NCBI GenBank assembly: GCA_964427185.1
Contig: CAYRSN010000008.1
Span: 1-51,458, forward strand
Length of the DNA: 51,458 bases
Reading direction: 5' to 3'
Source: Sulfurivirga sp964427185
GTDB taxonomy: Bacteria > Pseudomonadota > Gammaproteobacteria > Thiomicrospirales > Thiomicrospiraceae
The position numbers and the translations under genes are program-made. Shown piece by piece: positions 1-8,295 of the stretch. The first letter of the stretch is position 1. Every line of letters starts with the position of its first letter. Below the pieces are notes generated by a model. That model did not search any database and was not told where the DNA came from. It saw nothing but the letters and a program-made list of their open reading frames with translations.

Positions 1-441
1 CATGAGGACGAATGGTGGGTAGAGGTGGATTTCGCCACGATTCGTCTAAATTACTTTCAGGTGCACTTGTTGAATATCATCCTCAAGCATGTGATGCACC
101 TGGGTGAGGATCAGCACTATGAGTTGTTGCACGGCTTTTTGACTTTGTTGGAGAAGCTTAACTATCTATCTGACAGCGATTTGCAGCGGCTGTTGCGAGA
201 AGTGCGGGATCAGGATCTGGCATGGATACTGCAGGCATTACAGAATGAGCCATTAAAGCAGCGCATGTTCAAGAATCTGGGGCCACTGCTTGCCAAGCAG
301 CTGCAGCAGGATCTTGAAACCATGAAGCCTCCTGCTGCAGAACAGGTGATGGAAGCGATTGAACGTGTGATGCGTCATGCCTTTGCACTGGAGGTGAAAG
401 GCGAGATAGAGTTTCAAACAGAAGTGACGGAATATATCTGA
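1..441 (+). CDS. FliG C-terminal-domain-like protein (5' end outside window)
   Basis: The frame is open from the first base, so the gene very probably begins upstream; a GTG at 25 is the first possible internal start. The visible 146 residues follow the FliG C-terminal domain pattern: a helical stretch ending LLEKLNYLSD, then SDLQRLLREV, then a DLAWILQAL helix, then FKNLGPLLAKQLQQDLE, ending in a long helix with KGEIEF. In FliG this domain meets the motor stator, but no flagellar genes lie nearby, so a flagellar role is not implied. The TGA stop shares one base with the ATG of the next gene, a second FliG-C-like protein, so the two are likely translationally coupled. Confidence 0.6.
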   Translation, partial: HEDEWWVEVDFATIRLNYFQVHLLNIILKHVMHLGEDQHYELLHGFLTLLEKLNYLSDSDLQRLLREVRDQDLAWILQALQNEPLKQRMFKNLGPLLAKQLQQDLETMKPPAAEQVMEAIERVMRHAFALEVKGEIEFQTEVTEYI

Positions 442-914
442 TGGATATTGAAGTTCGAAAAACAAAAACAGGCGTGCAGCTGGATTTTGGCCAAGTCATG
501 CTGCAGTTGCCCACTGAGGTGGTCTCAGCACTGCAGCAGGTGGTGGAAAAACGCTTGAATATGTCTGGTGAGGCTGAGCGTCAGGCAATTAAGAAAAAGC
601 TAGTGGTATTTCGGGATTTGGCGAATAAATTGGCACATATGGATGACCGTGTACTGCAGAAGGTGTTGCCGCAGCTTACACCGGAACAGTTGGTGACGCT
701 GGTACGCTTATCAGATGGTGATTATTTTTACCGTAAGGTATTGCGCAACATGTCAAAAACTAATCGTCGACAGTTTGAGGAGGACTTTGAGCGCCTGAAT
801 AAAATTACGGAACATCAGGCAGTGATCTATATGGAACAGATTATTCCGCTGTTGAAAAAGGCAGCGCAGGAGCAAAAGCGGTTGGAGATGGCATTGCAGC
901 GTGAGACAAGCTGA
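441..914 (+). CDS. FliG C-terminal-domain-like protein, second tandem copy
   Basis: A 157-residue protein starting at an ATG that overlaps the upstream TGA by one base. After about 55 residues of unrecognised sequence it shows the FliG-C plan again: LANKLAHMDDRVLQKVLPQL, then QLVTLVRLSDG, then VLRNMSKTNRRQFEEDFERL (compare the FliG pattern of conserved NMS followed by a long acidic helix). It is soluble, with no signal peptide or membrane segment. Similar architecture to its neighbour suggests an old duplication or a partner pair. Function unknown; the domain call rests on pattern similarity, not on a computed alignment. Confidence 0.6.
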   Translation: MDIEVRKTKTGVQLDFGQVMLQLPTEVVSALQQVVEKRLNMSGEAERQAIKKKLVVFRDLANKLAHMDDRVLQKVLPQLTPEQLVTLVRLSDGDYFYRKVLRNMSKTNRRQFEEDFERLNKITEHQAVIYMEQIIPLLKKAAQEQKRLEMALQRETS

Positions 915-930
915 GACAACAAGAAAGTGC

Positions 931-1293
931 CTAGATTGCCTTACGCTTTCGGTGCAGTGTGACACCGACGGTCTCTGCTTGGGGAACGGCTGCCGGCTTG
1001 CGTACTGTTAAGGAGATTGCTTCTAAGTGTGGATACAGTGAAAACAACATCTGGCAGGTACGTTCAGCCACGGTTTCAACGAGGGCATGATGGGTGTTTG
1101 TCAAATGATCAATATGTTGTGCGACTTCGGCATAATCTACCGTATTGGAAAGTGCATCGGAATCAGCAGCCGCTTTGAGTGAAAGGTAAAGTCTTAAATC
1201 AAATACCAGTGGCTGTTTGACCTGTTTTTCCCAGGGAAAAACCCCAACAAGCGCCTGACATTTCAGCCCTTCAATGAGAATGGCATCCTGCAT
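931..1293 (-). CDS. folB: Dihydroneopterin aldolase
   Basis: A 120-residue protein of normal FolB length. It would convert 7,8-dihydroneopterin to 6-hydroxymethyl-7,8-dihydropterin plus glycolaldehyde in cytosolic folate synthesis. Family features seen: the start QDAILIEGLKCQALVGVFPWE, with the conserved G-hydrophobic-x-x-WE, the NTVDYAEV segment, LVETVAERTC (pterin-binding Glu) and the catalytic lysine in LTVRKPAA. It ends in TAG. It is divergent from plsY across a 39-bp gap, the arrangement seen in many gammaproteobacteria (folB/plsY/tsaD). Confidence 0.93.
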   Translation of the reverse strand: MQDAILIEGLKCQALVGVFPWEKQVKQPLVFDLRLYLSLKAAADSDALSNTVDYAEVAQHIDHLTNTHHALVETVAERTCQMLFSLYPHLEAISLTVRKPAAVPQAETVGVTLHRKRKAI

Positions 1294-1332
1294 GCTAAAA
1301 TTCCCCTTTTACTGCAATTTAGGTAAAAAATT

Positions 1333-1947
1333 ATGGTATCACCTTTTTTCTTAGGAAGCGTGGCTGTGGCTTATTTGCTGGGGTCTATTTCTTCTGCCAT
1401 TATTGTGTGTCGCCTGATGGGATTGGGAGACCCCAGAGAGGCTGGCTCTGGGAACCCGGGCGCTACGAATGTATTACGCATTGGGGGGGAAAAAGGCAAA
1501 CTGGCTGCGGCCATTACGCTGCTGGGAGATTTGTTAAAAGGCCTGGTAGCCGTGCTGTTTGCACGAATGGTGGGGGTTGAGGAAGCATGGCTGCTGGCTT
1601 TGGTGGGGTTTGCAGCTTTTTTGGGGCATCTGTATCCTGTTTTTTTTGGTTTTCGGGGCGGTAAAGGGGTGGCCACTTTTCTCGGTGTGTTGTTGGGTCT
1701 GAATATTTGGATGGGGCTGAGTTTCGCAGCGCTTTGGCTGTTTGTGGCCAAGGGGCTGAAGATTTCTTCTGTTTCTGCGCTGGTTGCCAGCGCACTTACG
1801 CCGCTGTATGTTTATTACCTCTCCGGCATGGATGTGAAGCTTACCGGTGTGATGACTGTCATGGCGGTGCTGCTATGGTGGCGGCACCGTAGCAATATCC
1901 TACGTCTTTTGCAGGGTAAGGAGGGGGCGCCGGTCAAGGAGGAGTAA
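1333..1947 (+). CDS. plsY: Acyl-phosphate:glycerol-3-phosphate acyltransferase PlsY
   Basis: A 204-residue polytopic inner-membrane protein that transfers an acyl group from acyl-phosphate to glycerol-3-phosphate, the first committed step of phospholipid synthesis. The three PlsY cytoplasmic motifs are visible: GSGNPGATNVLR near residue 37, GHLYPVFFGFRGGKGVAT near residue 93, and a C-terminal WWRHRSNI segment. Hydrophobic segments alternate with these loops. Its last 14 bases overlap the 3' end of the convergent tsaD gene. Confidence 0.95.
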   Translation: MVSPFFLGSVAVAYLLGSISSAIIVCRLMGLGDPREAGSGNPGATNVLRIGGEKGKLAAAITLLGDLLKGLVAVLFARMVGVEEAWLLALVGFAAFLGHLYPVFFGFRGGKGVATFLGVLLGLNIWMGLSFAALWLFVAKGLKISSVSALVASALTPLYVYYLSGMDVKLTGVMTVMAVLLWWRHRSNILRLLQGKEGAPVKEE

Positions 1948-2959
1948 GCGTCTCCAATGGCCAGCGGGCACACGCGGAAAAGTCTAAACCCTGTTTTTGC
2001 CCGGCGGCTAACCTGAGTGCACCGGCATAGGCAATCATGGCACCATTATCCGTGCAAAACTCGAGGCGGGGAAAGAAGACTTTACTTCCCAGGTGTTCCG
2101 CGGTTTCTTTTAATTTGGCGCGAATCGTGTCGTTAGCACTCACACCGCCGGATACAACCAGAGTATCCATCTGTGTCATTTTAAGTGCGCGTTTACATTT
2201 GATTGCCAAGGTTTCTGCAACAGCCGTTTCAAATGCCAGGCAGATATCCGCTTTGGTTTGATTGTCTGTCTCTCCAGCTTGCTGTGCGTGACGCCAGGCG
2301 TTGAGTACGGCGGTTTTAAGGCCGCTGAAGCTCATTTGCAGACCTGGGCGGTCGACCATGGGGCGTGGGAACTTAAAGCGACCGGGACATCCTTGTTTGG
2401 CTAGAGCCGAAACGTGAGGGCCGCCCGGGTAACCCAGTCCAAGCAGTTTGGCGGTTTTGTCAAAGGCCTCTCCTGCGGCATCGTCCAGAGTTTCGCCCAG
2501 AACCTGATAGTTTCCAAGTCCTTGAACAGCTACCAGCATGGTATGCCCGCCGGACACTAACAGCGCCACAAACGGGAAGCTGGGAGGGTCAGGCTCCAGC
2601 ATCGGTGCCAGCAAGTGCCCTTCCATATGGTGCACTCCAATTGCAGGTATTTTGAGTGCATAGGCCAGGCTGCGAGCAATGCCGCTGCCTACCAGCAGTG
2701 CACCGAGAAGGCCTGGACCGTGGGTGTAGGCAATACCGTCTAAATCCTGAAGGGTTTTGTCGGCAGTGTTCAGTACACGCTGAATCAAGGGCACTGCGCG
2801 TTGAATGTGATCTCGTGATGCCAGCTCTGGGACAACGCCGCCGTAATCGGCATGCAGACTGACCTGGCTGTAAAGGTCATGGCTGAGAAGCCCGGCTCGT
2901 GTATCGTAGAGTGCAACGCCTGTTTCGTCACAGGATGACTCGATCCCTAAAACCAGCAT
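1934..2959 (-). CDS. tsaD: tRNA N6-threonylcarbamoyladenosine transferase TsaD
   Basis: A 341-residue protein, normal for TsaD/Gcp. With TsaB, TsaC and TsaE it makes t6A at position 37 of ANN-decoding tRNAs. The N-terminus MLVLGIESSCDETGVALYD is the family signature, the metal-binding HHMEGH lies at residues 110-115, and SGGHT and VSGGVSAN are the other ASKHA nucleotide-binding segments. It is divergent from rpsU, a gene order widely conserved in gammaproteobacteria, and its 3' end overlaps plsY by 14 bp. Confidence 0.97.
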   Translation of the reverse strand: MLVLGIESSCDETGVALYDTRAGLLSHDLYSQVSLHADYGGVVPELASRDHIQRAVPLIQRVLNTADKTLQDLDGIAYTHGPGLLGALLVGSGIARSLAYALKIPAIGVHHMEGHLLAPMLEPDPPSFPFVALLVSGGHTMLVAVQGLGNYQVLGETLDDAAGEAFDKTAKLLGLGYPGGPHVSALAKQGCPGRFKFPRPMVDRPGLQMSFSGLKTAVLNAWRHAQQAGETDNQTKADICLAFETAVAETLAIKCKRALKMTQMDTLVVSGGVSANDTIRAKLKETAEHLGSKVFFPRLEFCTDNGAMIAYAGALRLAAGQKQGLDFSACARWPLETLTPP

Positions 2960-3008
2960 GATGTGCCTGCTATTTCTTTAAGTGGATGAAATGAGGTGTA
3001 TTTTATAC

Positions 3009-3038
3009 TTGCACCTAAAGGGGATGCCACTTTATAAT
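3009..3038 (+). promoter_or_regulatory. Sigma-70 promoter for rpsU operon
   Basis: TTGCAC (3009-3014), an 18-bp spacer and a perfect TATAAT (3033-3038). Transcription would start near 3045, about 33 nt before the rpsU ATG. Identified by match to the sigma-70 consensus in the tsaD/rpsU divergent gap. Confidence 0.75.
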
Positions 3039-3077
3039 TCCCGTTTTTATTAAGAACAGCAAGAGAGAAACCGAATT

Positions 3078-3299
3078 ATGCCAGTTGTTAAGATTCGTGA
3101 AACAGAACCCTTCGACGTAGCTTTGCGTCGTTTCAAGCGTGCATGTGAAAAAGCGGGCATTATTGCCGAAGCGCGTCGCCGCGAATATTACGAAAAGCCA
3201 ACTTGGGCGCGTAAGCGTAAGAAGGCTGCTGCAATCAAGCGTCTGGCTAAGCGCTTGTCTCGTGAGCGTCGTCGTATTGAGCAGTATCGTCGTCACTGA
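3078..3299 (+). CDS. rpsU: 30S ribosomal protein S21
   Basis: A 73-residue basic protein starting MPVVKIRETEPFDVALRRFK, matching S21, which sits on the small-subunit platform near the anti-Shine-Dalgarno and is needed for initiation. The Arg/Lys-rich C-terminus (RERRRIEQYRRH) is typical. It is the first gene of the macromolecular-synthesis block (rpsU-yqeY-dnaG-rpoD) and is followed after 5 bp by the yqeY homologue. A good promoter lies upstream. Confidence 0.97.
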   Translation: MPVVKIRETEPFDVALRRFKRACEKAGIIAEARRREYYEKPTWARKRKKAAAIKRLAKRLSRERRRIEQYRRH

Positions 3300-3304
3300 T
3301 CGCT

Positions 3305-3754
3305 ATGAGTGAGTTAAAAGCACGTCTGACTGAGCAGATGAAGGCCTGCATGAAAGCCGGCGATAAAAAGCGCCTTGGCGTTATTCGTAGTATGCTGGCT
3401 GCGATTAAGCAGGTGGAAGTAGACAGCCAGAAGGCGTTGGATGATGATGAAGTCATCGCTGTACTGGATAAGCAGGTAAAACAGCGTCGAGACTCTATTC
3501 AACAGTACCGTGAAGCAGGCCGTGAAGAGCTGGCGGAGCAGGAGCAGTATGAGCTGGAAGTAATTCAGACATTCCTGCCGCAGCCATTGAGTGAAGCAGA
3601 AATTGCGCAGATGATTGAAGCGGCGATTCAAGAAACGGGTGCTGCCGGTATGCAGGATATGGGAAAAGTCATGGGTGTGTTGAAACCCAAGATGCAAGGG
3701 CGTGCTGATATGAGCATCGTGAGTAAGCAAGTGCGAGAAAAATTAAGCACTTAA
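3305..3754 (+). CDS. GatB/YqeY family protein
   Basis: A 149-residue cytosolic protein with the YqeY signature: an N-terminal MSELKARLTEQMKACMKAGD, KKRLGVIRSMLAAIKQVEVD, the QRRDSIQQYREAGREELAEQE helix and a C-terminal GMQDMGKVMGVLKPKMQGRAD. The C-terminal part resembles the tRNA-binding tail domain of the GatB amidotransferase subunit. The exact role of stand-alone YqeY is unclear. Insertion between rpsU and dnaG is common outside the enterobacteria. Confidence 0.9.
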   Translation: MSELKARLTEQMKACMKAGDKKRLGVIRSMLAAIKQVEVDSQKALDDDEVIAVLDKQVKQRRDSIQQYREAGREELAEQEQYELEVIQTFLPQPLSEAEIAQMIEAAIQETGAAGMQDMGKVMGVLKPKMQGRADMSIVSKQVREKLST

Positions 3755-3781
3755 ACAGTAGCTGCTTAGGACAGCTATAAT
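3752..3781 (+). promoter_or_regulatory. Candidate dnaG promoter overlapping the preceding terminator
   Basis: A perfect TATAAT (3776-3781) with a partial -35 TAAACA (3752-3757) at an 18-bp spacing. The start site would fall near 3787-3789, inside the 5' arm of the terminator hairpin, so this transcript should not be terminated by it. The -35 is weak (4 of 6), so this is a candidate only. Confidence 0.45.
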
Positions 3782-3810
3782 AAAAAGCCCGCTGATGCGG
3801 GCTTTTTGTT
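3782..3810 (+). terminator. Intrinsic terminator after yqeY
   Basis: Stem AAAAAGCCCGC (3782-3792), loop TGAT, stem GCGGGCTTTTT (3797-3807), then a T-rich tail. It lies 28 bp after the yqeY stop and only 14 bp before the dnaG ATG, comparable in position to the terminator between rpsU and dnaG known in E. coli, which limits primase synthesis. Confidence 0.9.
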
Positions 3811-3823
3811 TTATGGGGGGTGC

Positions 3824-5575
3824 ATGGGCAAAGGCGTTATTCCCAAGTCGTTTATCGAGCAGCTGTTAGCACAGGTAGATATTGTGCAGGTGATCGGTCA
3901 GCGAGTGCCTTTAAAGAAGGCGGGTAAAAACTACGTGGCCTGTTGCCCTTTTCATCATGAGAAAACCCCGTCTTTTAATGTAAGCCCTGTCAAGCAGTTT
4001 TATCATTGTTTTGGATGTGGTGCCTCAGGGGATGCTATTCGCTTTTTGCAGGCCTATGATGGCTTGAGCTTTCCGGATGCGGTAGAAGCACTGGCACAGC
4101 AGGTGGGGCTGCATGTGCCTTATGAGCAGCTTAGCTCCCAGCAGCAACAGCAACAGCAGCGTCAGGCGACGCTTTATGAGGTATTGCAGCAGGCGGCGCG
4201 TTTTTATCGTTATCAGTTGCGTGATCATCCAGAGGCGGAAGTGGCAAAGGCTTATCTCCGTCAACGTGGTCTGACACCTGAAATTGCCAAGGCTTATTAT
4301 CTGGGATATGCCCCTTCTGGCTGGGATGCATTGACACAGGCATTCCAACCTTGGTCTGCTTATGAACCACTGCTTTTAGAAGCAGGACTGCGCGTTGCGC
4401 GAGAAGGGCGCAGTGGCAGTTATGATCGTTTCCGTCATCGGATAATGTTTCCCATTCGCGATGTCCGGGGGCGTGTGGTAGGGTTTGGTGGGCGCGTATT
4501 GGGGGATGATAAGCCTAAATACCTGAACTCTCCAGAAAGCCCAGTGTTTCATAAGTCCCGAGTATTGTATGGACTTTATGAGCTTTTGCAGCGCCGAATA
4601 CAGCTCGATCACATTATTGTGGTGGAAGGCTACATGGATGTGATTGCTCTGGCGCAGCATGGCGTGTGGAATAGTGTGGCAACGTTAGGTACTGCGGTGA
4701 CGGCGGAGCATTTGGATATTTTGTATCGCCGAGTGGATCAGGTGGTGTTCAGCTTTGACGGAGATGCGGCCGGGCGGAAGGCGGCATGGAAAGCGGTAGA
4801 GCTTTTATTGCCGAATTTAAATGAGCGTCAAAGCGCCAAGATCATGTTCCTGCCGGAAGGGGAAGATCCGGATAGTTTAGTACGTAAGCTGGGGCGGGAA
4901 GTTTTTTTAAAGCGTATAAAAGATGCGCCGGATGTGGTGGGTTTTGTGGTGCAGGCGCTGATTGCGCAGCTGCCTGTGCCTGTGACCCAACAGGAGGGGC
5001 GGCGTCAATTTCTGGCAGGCGTGACCCCTTGGCTCAAGCTGGCACAAGGTTGGTATCAGGCAGTACTGTTGGAGATGGCTGCCGATGTGCTTGGTGTCAA
5101 GCCTTGGCAGCTTGCAAAACAATTGGGCATTTATGTGCCTTTGGCGGGAAGTGGAGGGCATTATCGGCAAACTCGGCACCTGCCGCCTCCTGTTTTAGGG
5201 GTGCCCCATCGTTTAGTGCGTTACTTGTTGGCACAGCCTGAGCGTGTAGAAAGGTTGTTCAGTGAAGAAGAGCTGGAGGCGCTGGCGCGGATGCCTGAGC
5301 CGGGGATGACACTTTTAGTGGAGGTGGTTAGACGGTTACAGCAGGGTGCCTCCCCCCAAGCGGTAAAGCAGCATCTGATGCAGGCAGGTGAAAAGATCGT
5401 GCTCAGTGCAATAGAGCAGATCCCTTTGCCGGCTGAAGGCCAGGAAGGGGAGCAGATGTTTGAAGCGCTGCTGCAGCAGTTGATGGAACAGGTTATGCTG
5501 GCACAGACAGAAGACCTTGAAACTGTATTGGCGCTTAAAAGCGCTCGGAAAAAAAGCGACGAAAAAGCCAATTAA
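3824..5575 (+). CDS. dnaG: DNA primase
   Basis: A 583-residue primase that makes RNA primers at the replication fork together with DnaB. The N-terminal CHC2 zinc finger is seen in CCPFHHEKTPSF and FYHCFGCGASGD. The TOPRIM core follows, with EGYMDV and FSFDGDAAGRKA supplying the metal-binding acidic residues. The C-terminal third is the DnaB-interacting region. I chose ATG 3824 because the TTG at 3806 lies within the terminator hairpin, and a G-rich ribosome-binding stretch (3815-3820) precedes 3824. Confidence 0.96.
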   Translation: MGKGVIPKSFIEQLLAQVDIVQVIGQRVPLKKAGKNYVACCPFHHEKTPSFNVSPVKQFYHCFGCGASGDAIRFLQAYDGLSFPDAVEALAQQVGLHVPYEQLSSQQQQQQQRQATLYEVLQQAARFYRYQLRDHPEAEVAKAYLRQRGLTPEIAKAYYLGYAPSGWDALTQAFQPWSAYEPLLLEAGLRVAREGRSGSYDRFRHRIMFPIRDVRGRVVGFGGRVLGDDKPKYLNSPESPVFHKSRVLYGLYELLQRRIQLDHIIVVEGYMDVIALAQHGVWNSVATLGTAVTAEHLDILYRRVDQVVFSFDGDAAGRKAAWKAVELLLPNLNERQSAKIMFLPEGEDPDSLVRKLGREVFLKRIKDAPDVVGFVVQALIAQLPVPVTQQEGRRQFLAGVTPWLKLAQGWYQAVLLEMAADVLGVKPWQLAKQLGIYVPLAGSGGHYRQTRHLPPPVLGVPHRLVRYLLAQPERVERLFSEEELEALARMPEPGMTLLVEVVRRLQQGASPQAVKQHLMQAGEKIVLSAIEQIPLPAEGQEGEQMFEALLQQLMEQVMLAQTEDLETVLALKSARKKSDEKAN

Positions 5576-5619
5576 ATCTTATTGTTACGCTATTCGCTTA
5601 TGGGTCTTATTGTCTGTTG

Positions 5620-5628
5620 TGTTATAAT
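5620..5628 (+). promoter_or_regulatory. Extended -10 promoter for rpoD
   Basis: TGT followed by a perfect TATAAT (TATAAT at 5623-5628) forms a TGn extended -10. No good -35 lies 16-18 bp upstream, which fits an extended -10 promoter. The resulting leader would be about 125 nt and contains small inverted repeats (GATG...CATC and GAGAA...TTCTC) of unknown importance. Confidence 0.6.
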
Positions 5629-5759
5629 TAAATGTTTCGCATGTGATTTGATAAACTTAAGGGCTGCAGAGAAGATTTGAGACTTTCTCAGCCGATGTGC
5701 TAAACGCATCAATGGTCTCACAGCGGAGAGGGTAATAATCGCAAGAGGCAACTATACCT

Positions 5760-7544
5760 ATGGCACAAGCGACAACAAGACAGGAACGCAAACAGCAACT
5801 GATTGACTTAATAGACCGGGCGAAAGAGCTGGGTTATCTTACTTATTCTGATGTAAATGATGTGATGCCTGATGATGCGGAAGAGGATCAGGTGAGTCAG
5901 GTCGTTACTATTCTGAAAGATTTCGGCATTCCTTTTTTCGATGCCGTGCCCGATCCGGATGAGTTGTTGACGGTTGAAGGGGGTGTATTCGATGAAAAAG
6001 CCGCAGAAGCGGCGATGATTGCGCTTTCTGAAGTGGACTCCGAGTTTGGACGCACAACCGATCCGGTGCGTATGTATATGCGCGAAATGGGGTCTGTCGA
6101 GCTATTAAGCCGTAAAAGAGAGATTGAAATCGCACGCCGCATTGAAGCGGGGCAGCGAGATATGATGGATGGCTTGGCACGCTATCCCATGTTGGCGGAG
6201 CGGATTTTGCAGGCCTTCGAACGTATGGATGAAGGCGAAGGTAAAGTTGCGGATATTATTCAGGGGTTTTTGCGTCCGGAAGACTTCGAGGATATTCCGG
6301 ATGAAAAACTAAACCCGGATATTGATACAGCACCTAAAGAAGGTCTGGATCAAAAAGAGCTTGAAGCTTTTGTGAAAAAACTGCGTAAGCTGCATGAAGC
6401 GGCAGTGAAAGCGGAAAAGGCACATGGTGCCGACGACCCCAAGGCTAAGAAAAAACGCGAGGCGGTTGTAGAGCATCTTAAAACCGCCAAGTTAACCCCC
6501 GTTTTTACCAGTGCGCTTTTATTGGAGCTGAAAGACAAGATCGGTCAGATTCGACAGTTCGAACGTACTATCATGGACTTGGTGGTTACCCAAGCAGGGG
6601 TACCTAAAAAGATTTTTCTTGAAGTTTATATCGGGAATGAGATTAACCGGGCGTTTGTTGACCTTTTAATTGAAAAGGCGCCGGACAAATCTGAAAAGCT
6701 GGAAGCGCTGCGCCCGGAAATCATGCGTGCGCAAAAGCGTCTGAAGATGATCGAAAGCAACATGCCTATTCATCATTTTAAGGCGCTGTATAAAGATATT
6801 ACCGCCGCTGAACGCCGGATGCGTGCTGCTAAGCGAGAAATGATCGAAGCCAACCTGCGCCTGGTTATTTCCATTGCTAAAAAGTACACGAACCGCGGGC
6901 TACAGTTCCTGGATTTGATTCAGGAAGGGAATATCGGCCTGATGAAGGCGGTGGATAAGTTTGAATACCGTCGAGGGTATAAATTCTCCACCTATGCCAC
7001 CTGGTGGATTCGGCAGGCGATTACGCGCTCTATCGCAGATCAGGCGCGTACCATTCGTATTCCTGTACACATGATTGAGACCATTAACAAGCTCAACCGT
7101 GTGCAGCGCACCTTGATTCAGAAGCTGGGGCGTGAGCCGACGCCGGAAGAGTTGGCAGAAGAAATGGAAATGCCGGAAGATCGTATCCGCAAGGTGATGA
7201 AGATCGCCAAAGAGCCTATTTCCATGGAAACCCCAGTAGGAGGCGATGAAGACTCATCACTGGGAGATTTTATCGAGGATACGAATATTCCAAACCCAGC
7301 TGAGGTCACGGATCGGGAAAGTATGTCCGAAACAGTGCATGCCATGCTGGACTCCCTCTCCCCGCGGGAAGCCAAAGTGCTGCGCATGCGCTTCGGCATT
7401 GATATGAACACCGACCACACCTTGGAAGAGGTAGGCAAACAGTTTGATGTGACGCGTGAGCGCATTCGTCAGATTGAGGCAAAGGCGCTGCGCAAGTTGC
7501 GCCACCCTTCTCGTGCAGATCGCCTGAAAAGCTTTCTAGAGTGA
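5760..7544 (+). CDS. rpoD: RNA polymerase sigma factor RpoD (sigma-70)
   Basis: A 594-residue primary sigma factor. In order: region 1.1 at the N-terminus; region 1.2 (DPVRMYMREMG); a non-conserved insert; region 2 with KFSTYATWWIRQAITR, which contacts the -10 and melts DNA; region 3; and region 4 with LEEVGKQFDVTRERIRQIEA, which reads the -35. The insert is somewhat shorter than in E. coli (613 residues). It is followed by an intrinsic terminator and tRNA-Ile2, the same order as in E. coli apart from mug. Confidence 0.98.
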   Translation: MAQATTRQERKQQLIDLIDRAKELGYLTYSDVNDVMPDDAEEDQVSQVVTILKDFGIPFFDAVPDPDELLTVEGGVFDEKAAEAAMIALSEVDSEFGRTTDPVRMYMREMGSVELLSRKREIEIARRIEAGQRDMMDGLARYPMLAERILQAFERMDEGEGKVADIIQGFLRPEDFEDIPDEKLNPDIDTAPKEGLDQKELEAFVKKLRKLHEAAVKAEKAHGADDPKAKKKREAVVEHLKTAKLTPVFTSALLLELKDKIGQIRQFERTIMDLVVTQAGVPKKIFLEVYIGNEINRAFVDLLIEKAPDKSEKLEALRPEIMRAQKRLKMIESNMPIHHFKALYKDITAAERRMRAAKREMIEANLRLVISIAKKYTNRGLQFLDLIQEGNIGLMKAVDKFEYRRGYKFSTYATWWIRQAITRSIADQARTIRIPVHMIETINKLNRVQRTLIQKLGREPTPEELAEEMEMPEDRIRKVMKIAKEPISMETPVGGDEDSSLGDFIEDTNIPNPAEVTDRESMSETVHAMLDSLSPREAKVLRMRFGIDMNTDHTLEEVGKQFDVTRERIRQIEAKALRKLRHPSRADRLKSFLE

Positions 7545-7547
7545 TAC

Positions 7548-7573
7548 AAAGCCCGCAATGGCGGGCTTTTCTT
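7548..7573 (+). terminator. Intrinsic terminator after rpoD
   Basis: Stem AAAGCCCGC (7548-7556), loop AATG, stem GCGGGCTTT (7561-7569), then a T-rich tail. It begins 3 bp after the rpoD stop codon. Confidence 0.92.
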
Positions 7574-7595
7574 TATATAATATACAACTTTCTTA

Positions 7596-7671
7596 GCCCC
7601 CTTAGCTCAGCGGTTAGAGCTGCCGACTCATAATCGGTAGGTCGCTGGTTCGAATCCAGCAGGGGGCACCA
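7596..7671 (+). tRNA. ileX: tRNA-Ile2 (CAU, lysidine-modified)
   Basis: A 76-nt cloverleaf with acceptor GCCCCCT paired to AGGGGGC, discriminator A and encoded CCA. The anticodon loop CTCATAA gives CAU. The body and the position downstream of rpoD match E. coli ileX, which reads AUA after TilS converts C34 to lysidine. An elongator or initiator Met tRNA is less likely on body sequence. Confidence 0.9.
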
Positions 7672-7713
7672 TTTTTCCTTTCTTATGTGTCTACTCTGTT
7701 TAATCTGAAAACC

Positions 7714-8295
7714 TTATAGCCCTGCAGGGGTAATCATGCCTTGTGCCATGCCTGCAATAGGCCCTACCAGCAGGATTTGTGCAAGTTTAATGGCTACGAT
7801 AGCTGCGATAGGTGAAAGATCCACACCGCCAAGTGGAGGGATCAGTCTCTGAAAGGGAGCCAAAATTGGGGCGCTGAGTTGGTGAAAAATCGCCAGGTTT
7901 GGGTTGTAACTGGGCTGAATCCAGCTGAGTATGACTTGGATGATGATTAACCAGAAGAGCGTGTCTAAAAGGATATTTAAGGTTTCTGCTAAGGCAAACA
8001 GGACAACGGCTGCGGCTGAAAACTGCAGGCCGGTGATAGTGCCGATCAGGAGCATGTAGAGTGCTTCTGTGATCAATGCTGCGCCTAATGCGGCAAAATC
8101 CCATCGTCCTTTGGCGGGTAGTACTTTTCCTAAGGGCGCGCAAGCCCAGTTGGTAAAGCGCGCTACGATATGCACGATAGGCAGGCGCCAGTCTACACCT
8201 GTGGCACGGATGAGAAAGCGCAGAATAAAGACAAATGCAATCAAACCAAAAATAACTTGAATTAAAAACGCTAGTGCTTGAATACCAGGGCTCAT
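7714..8295 (-). CDS. YggT family membrane protein
   Basis: A 193-residue integral membrane protein with two YggT repeats, each a pair of hydrophobic helices. The second repeat has the family-typical ILSWIQPSYNPNLAIFHQLSAPILAPFQRLIPPLGGVDLSP region. E. coli YggT has been linked to osmotic tolerance; a molecular function is not established. It is the last gene of yggS-proC-yggT and overlaps proC by 4 bp (ATGA), indicating translational coupling. Confidence 0.9.
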   Translation of the reverse strand: MSPGIQALAFLIQVIFGLIAFVFILRFLIRATGVDWRLPIVHIVARFTNWACAPLGKVLPAKGRWDFAALGAALITEALYMLLIGTITGLQFSAAAVVLFALAETLNILLDTLFWLIIIQVILSWIQPSYNPNLAIFHQLSAPILAPFQRLIPPLGGVDLSPIAAIVAIKLAQILLVGPIAGMAQGMITPAGL

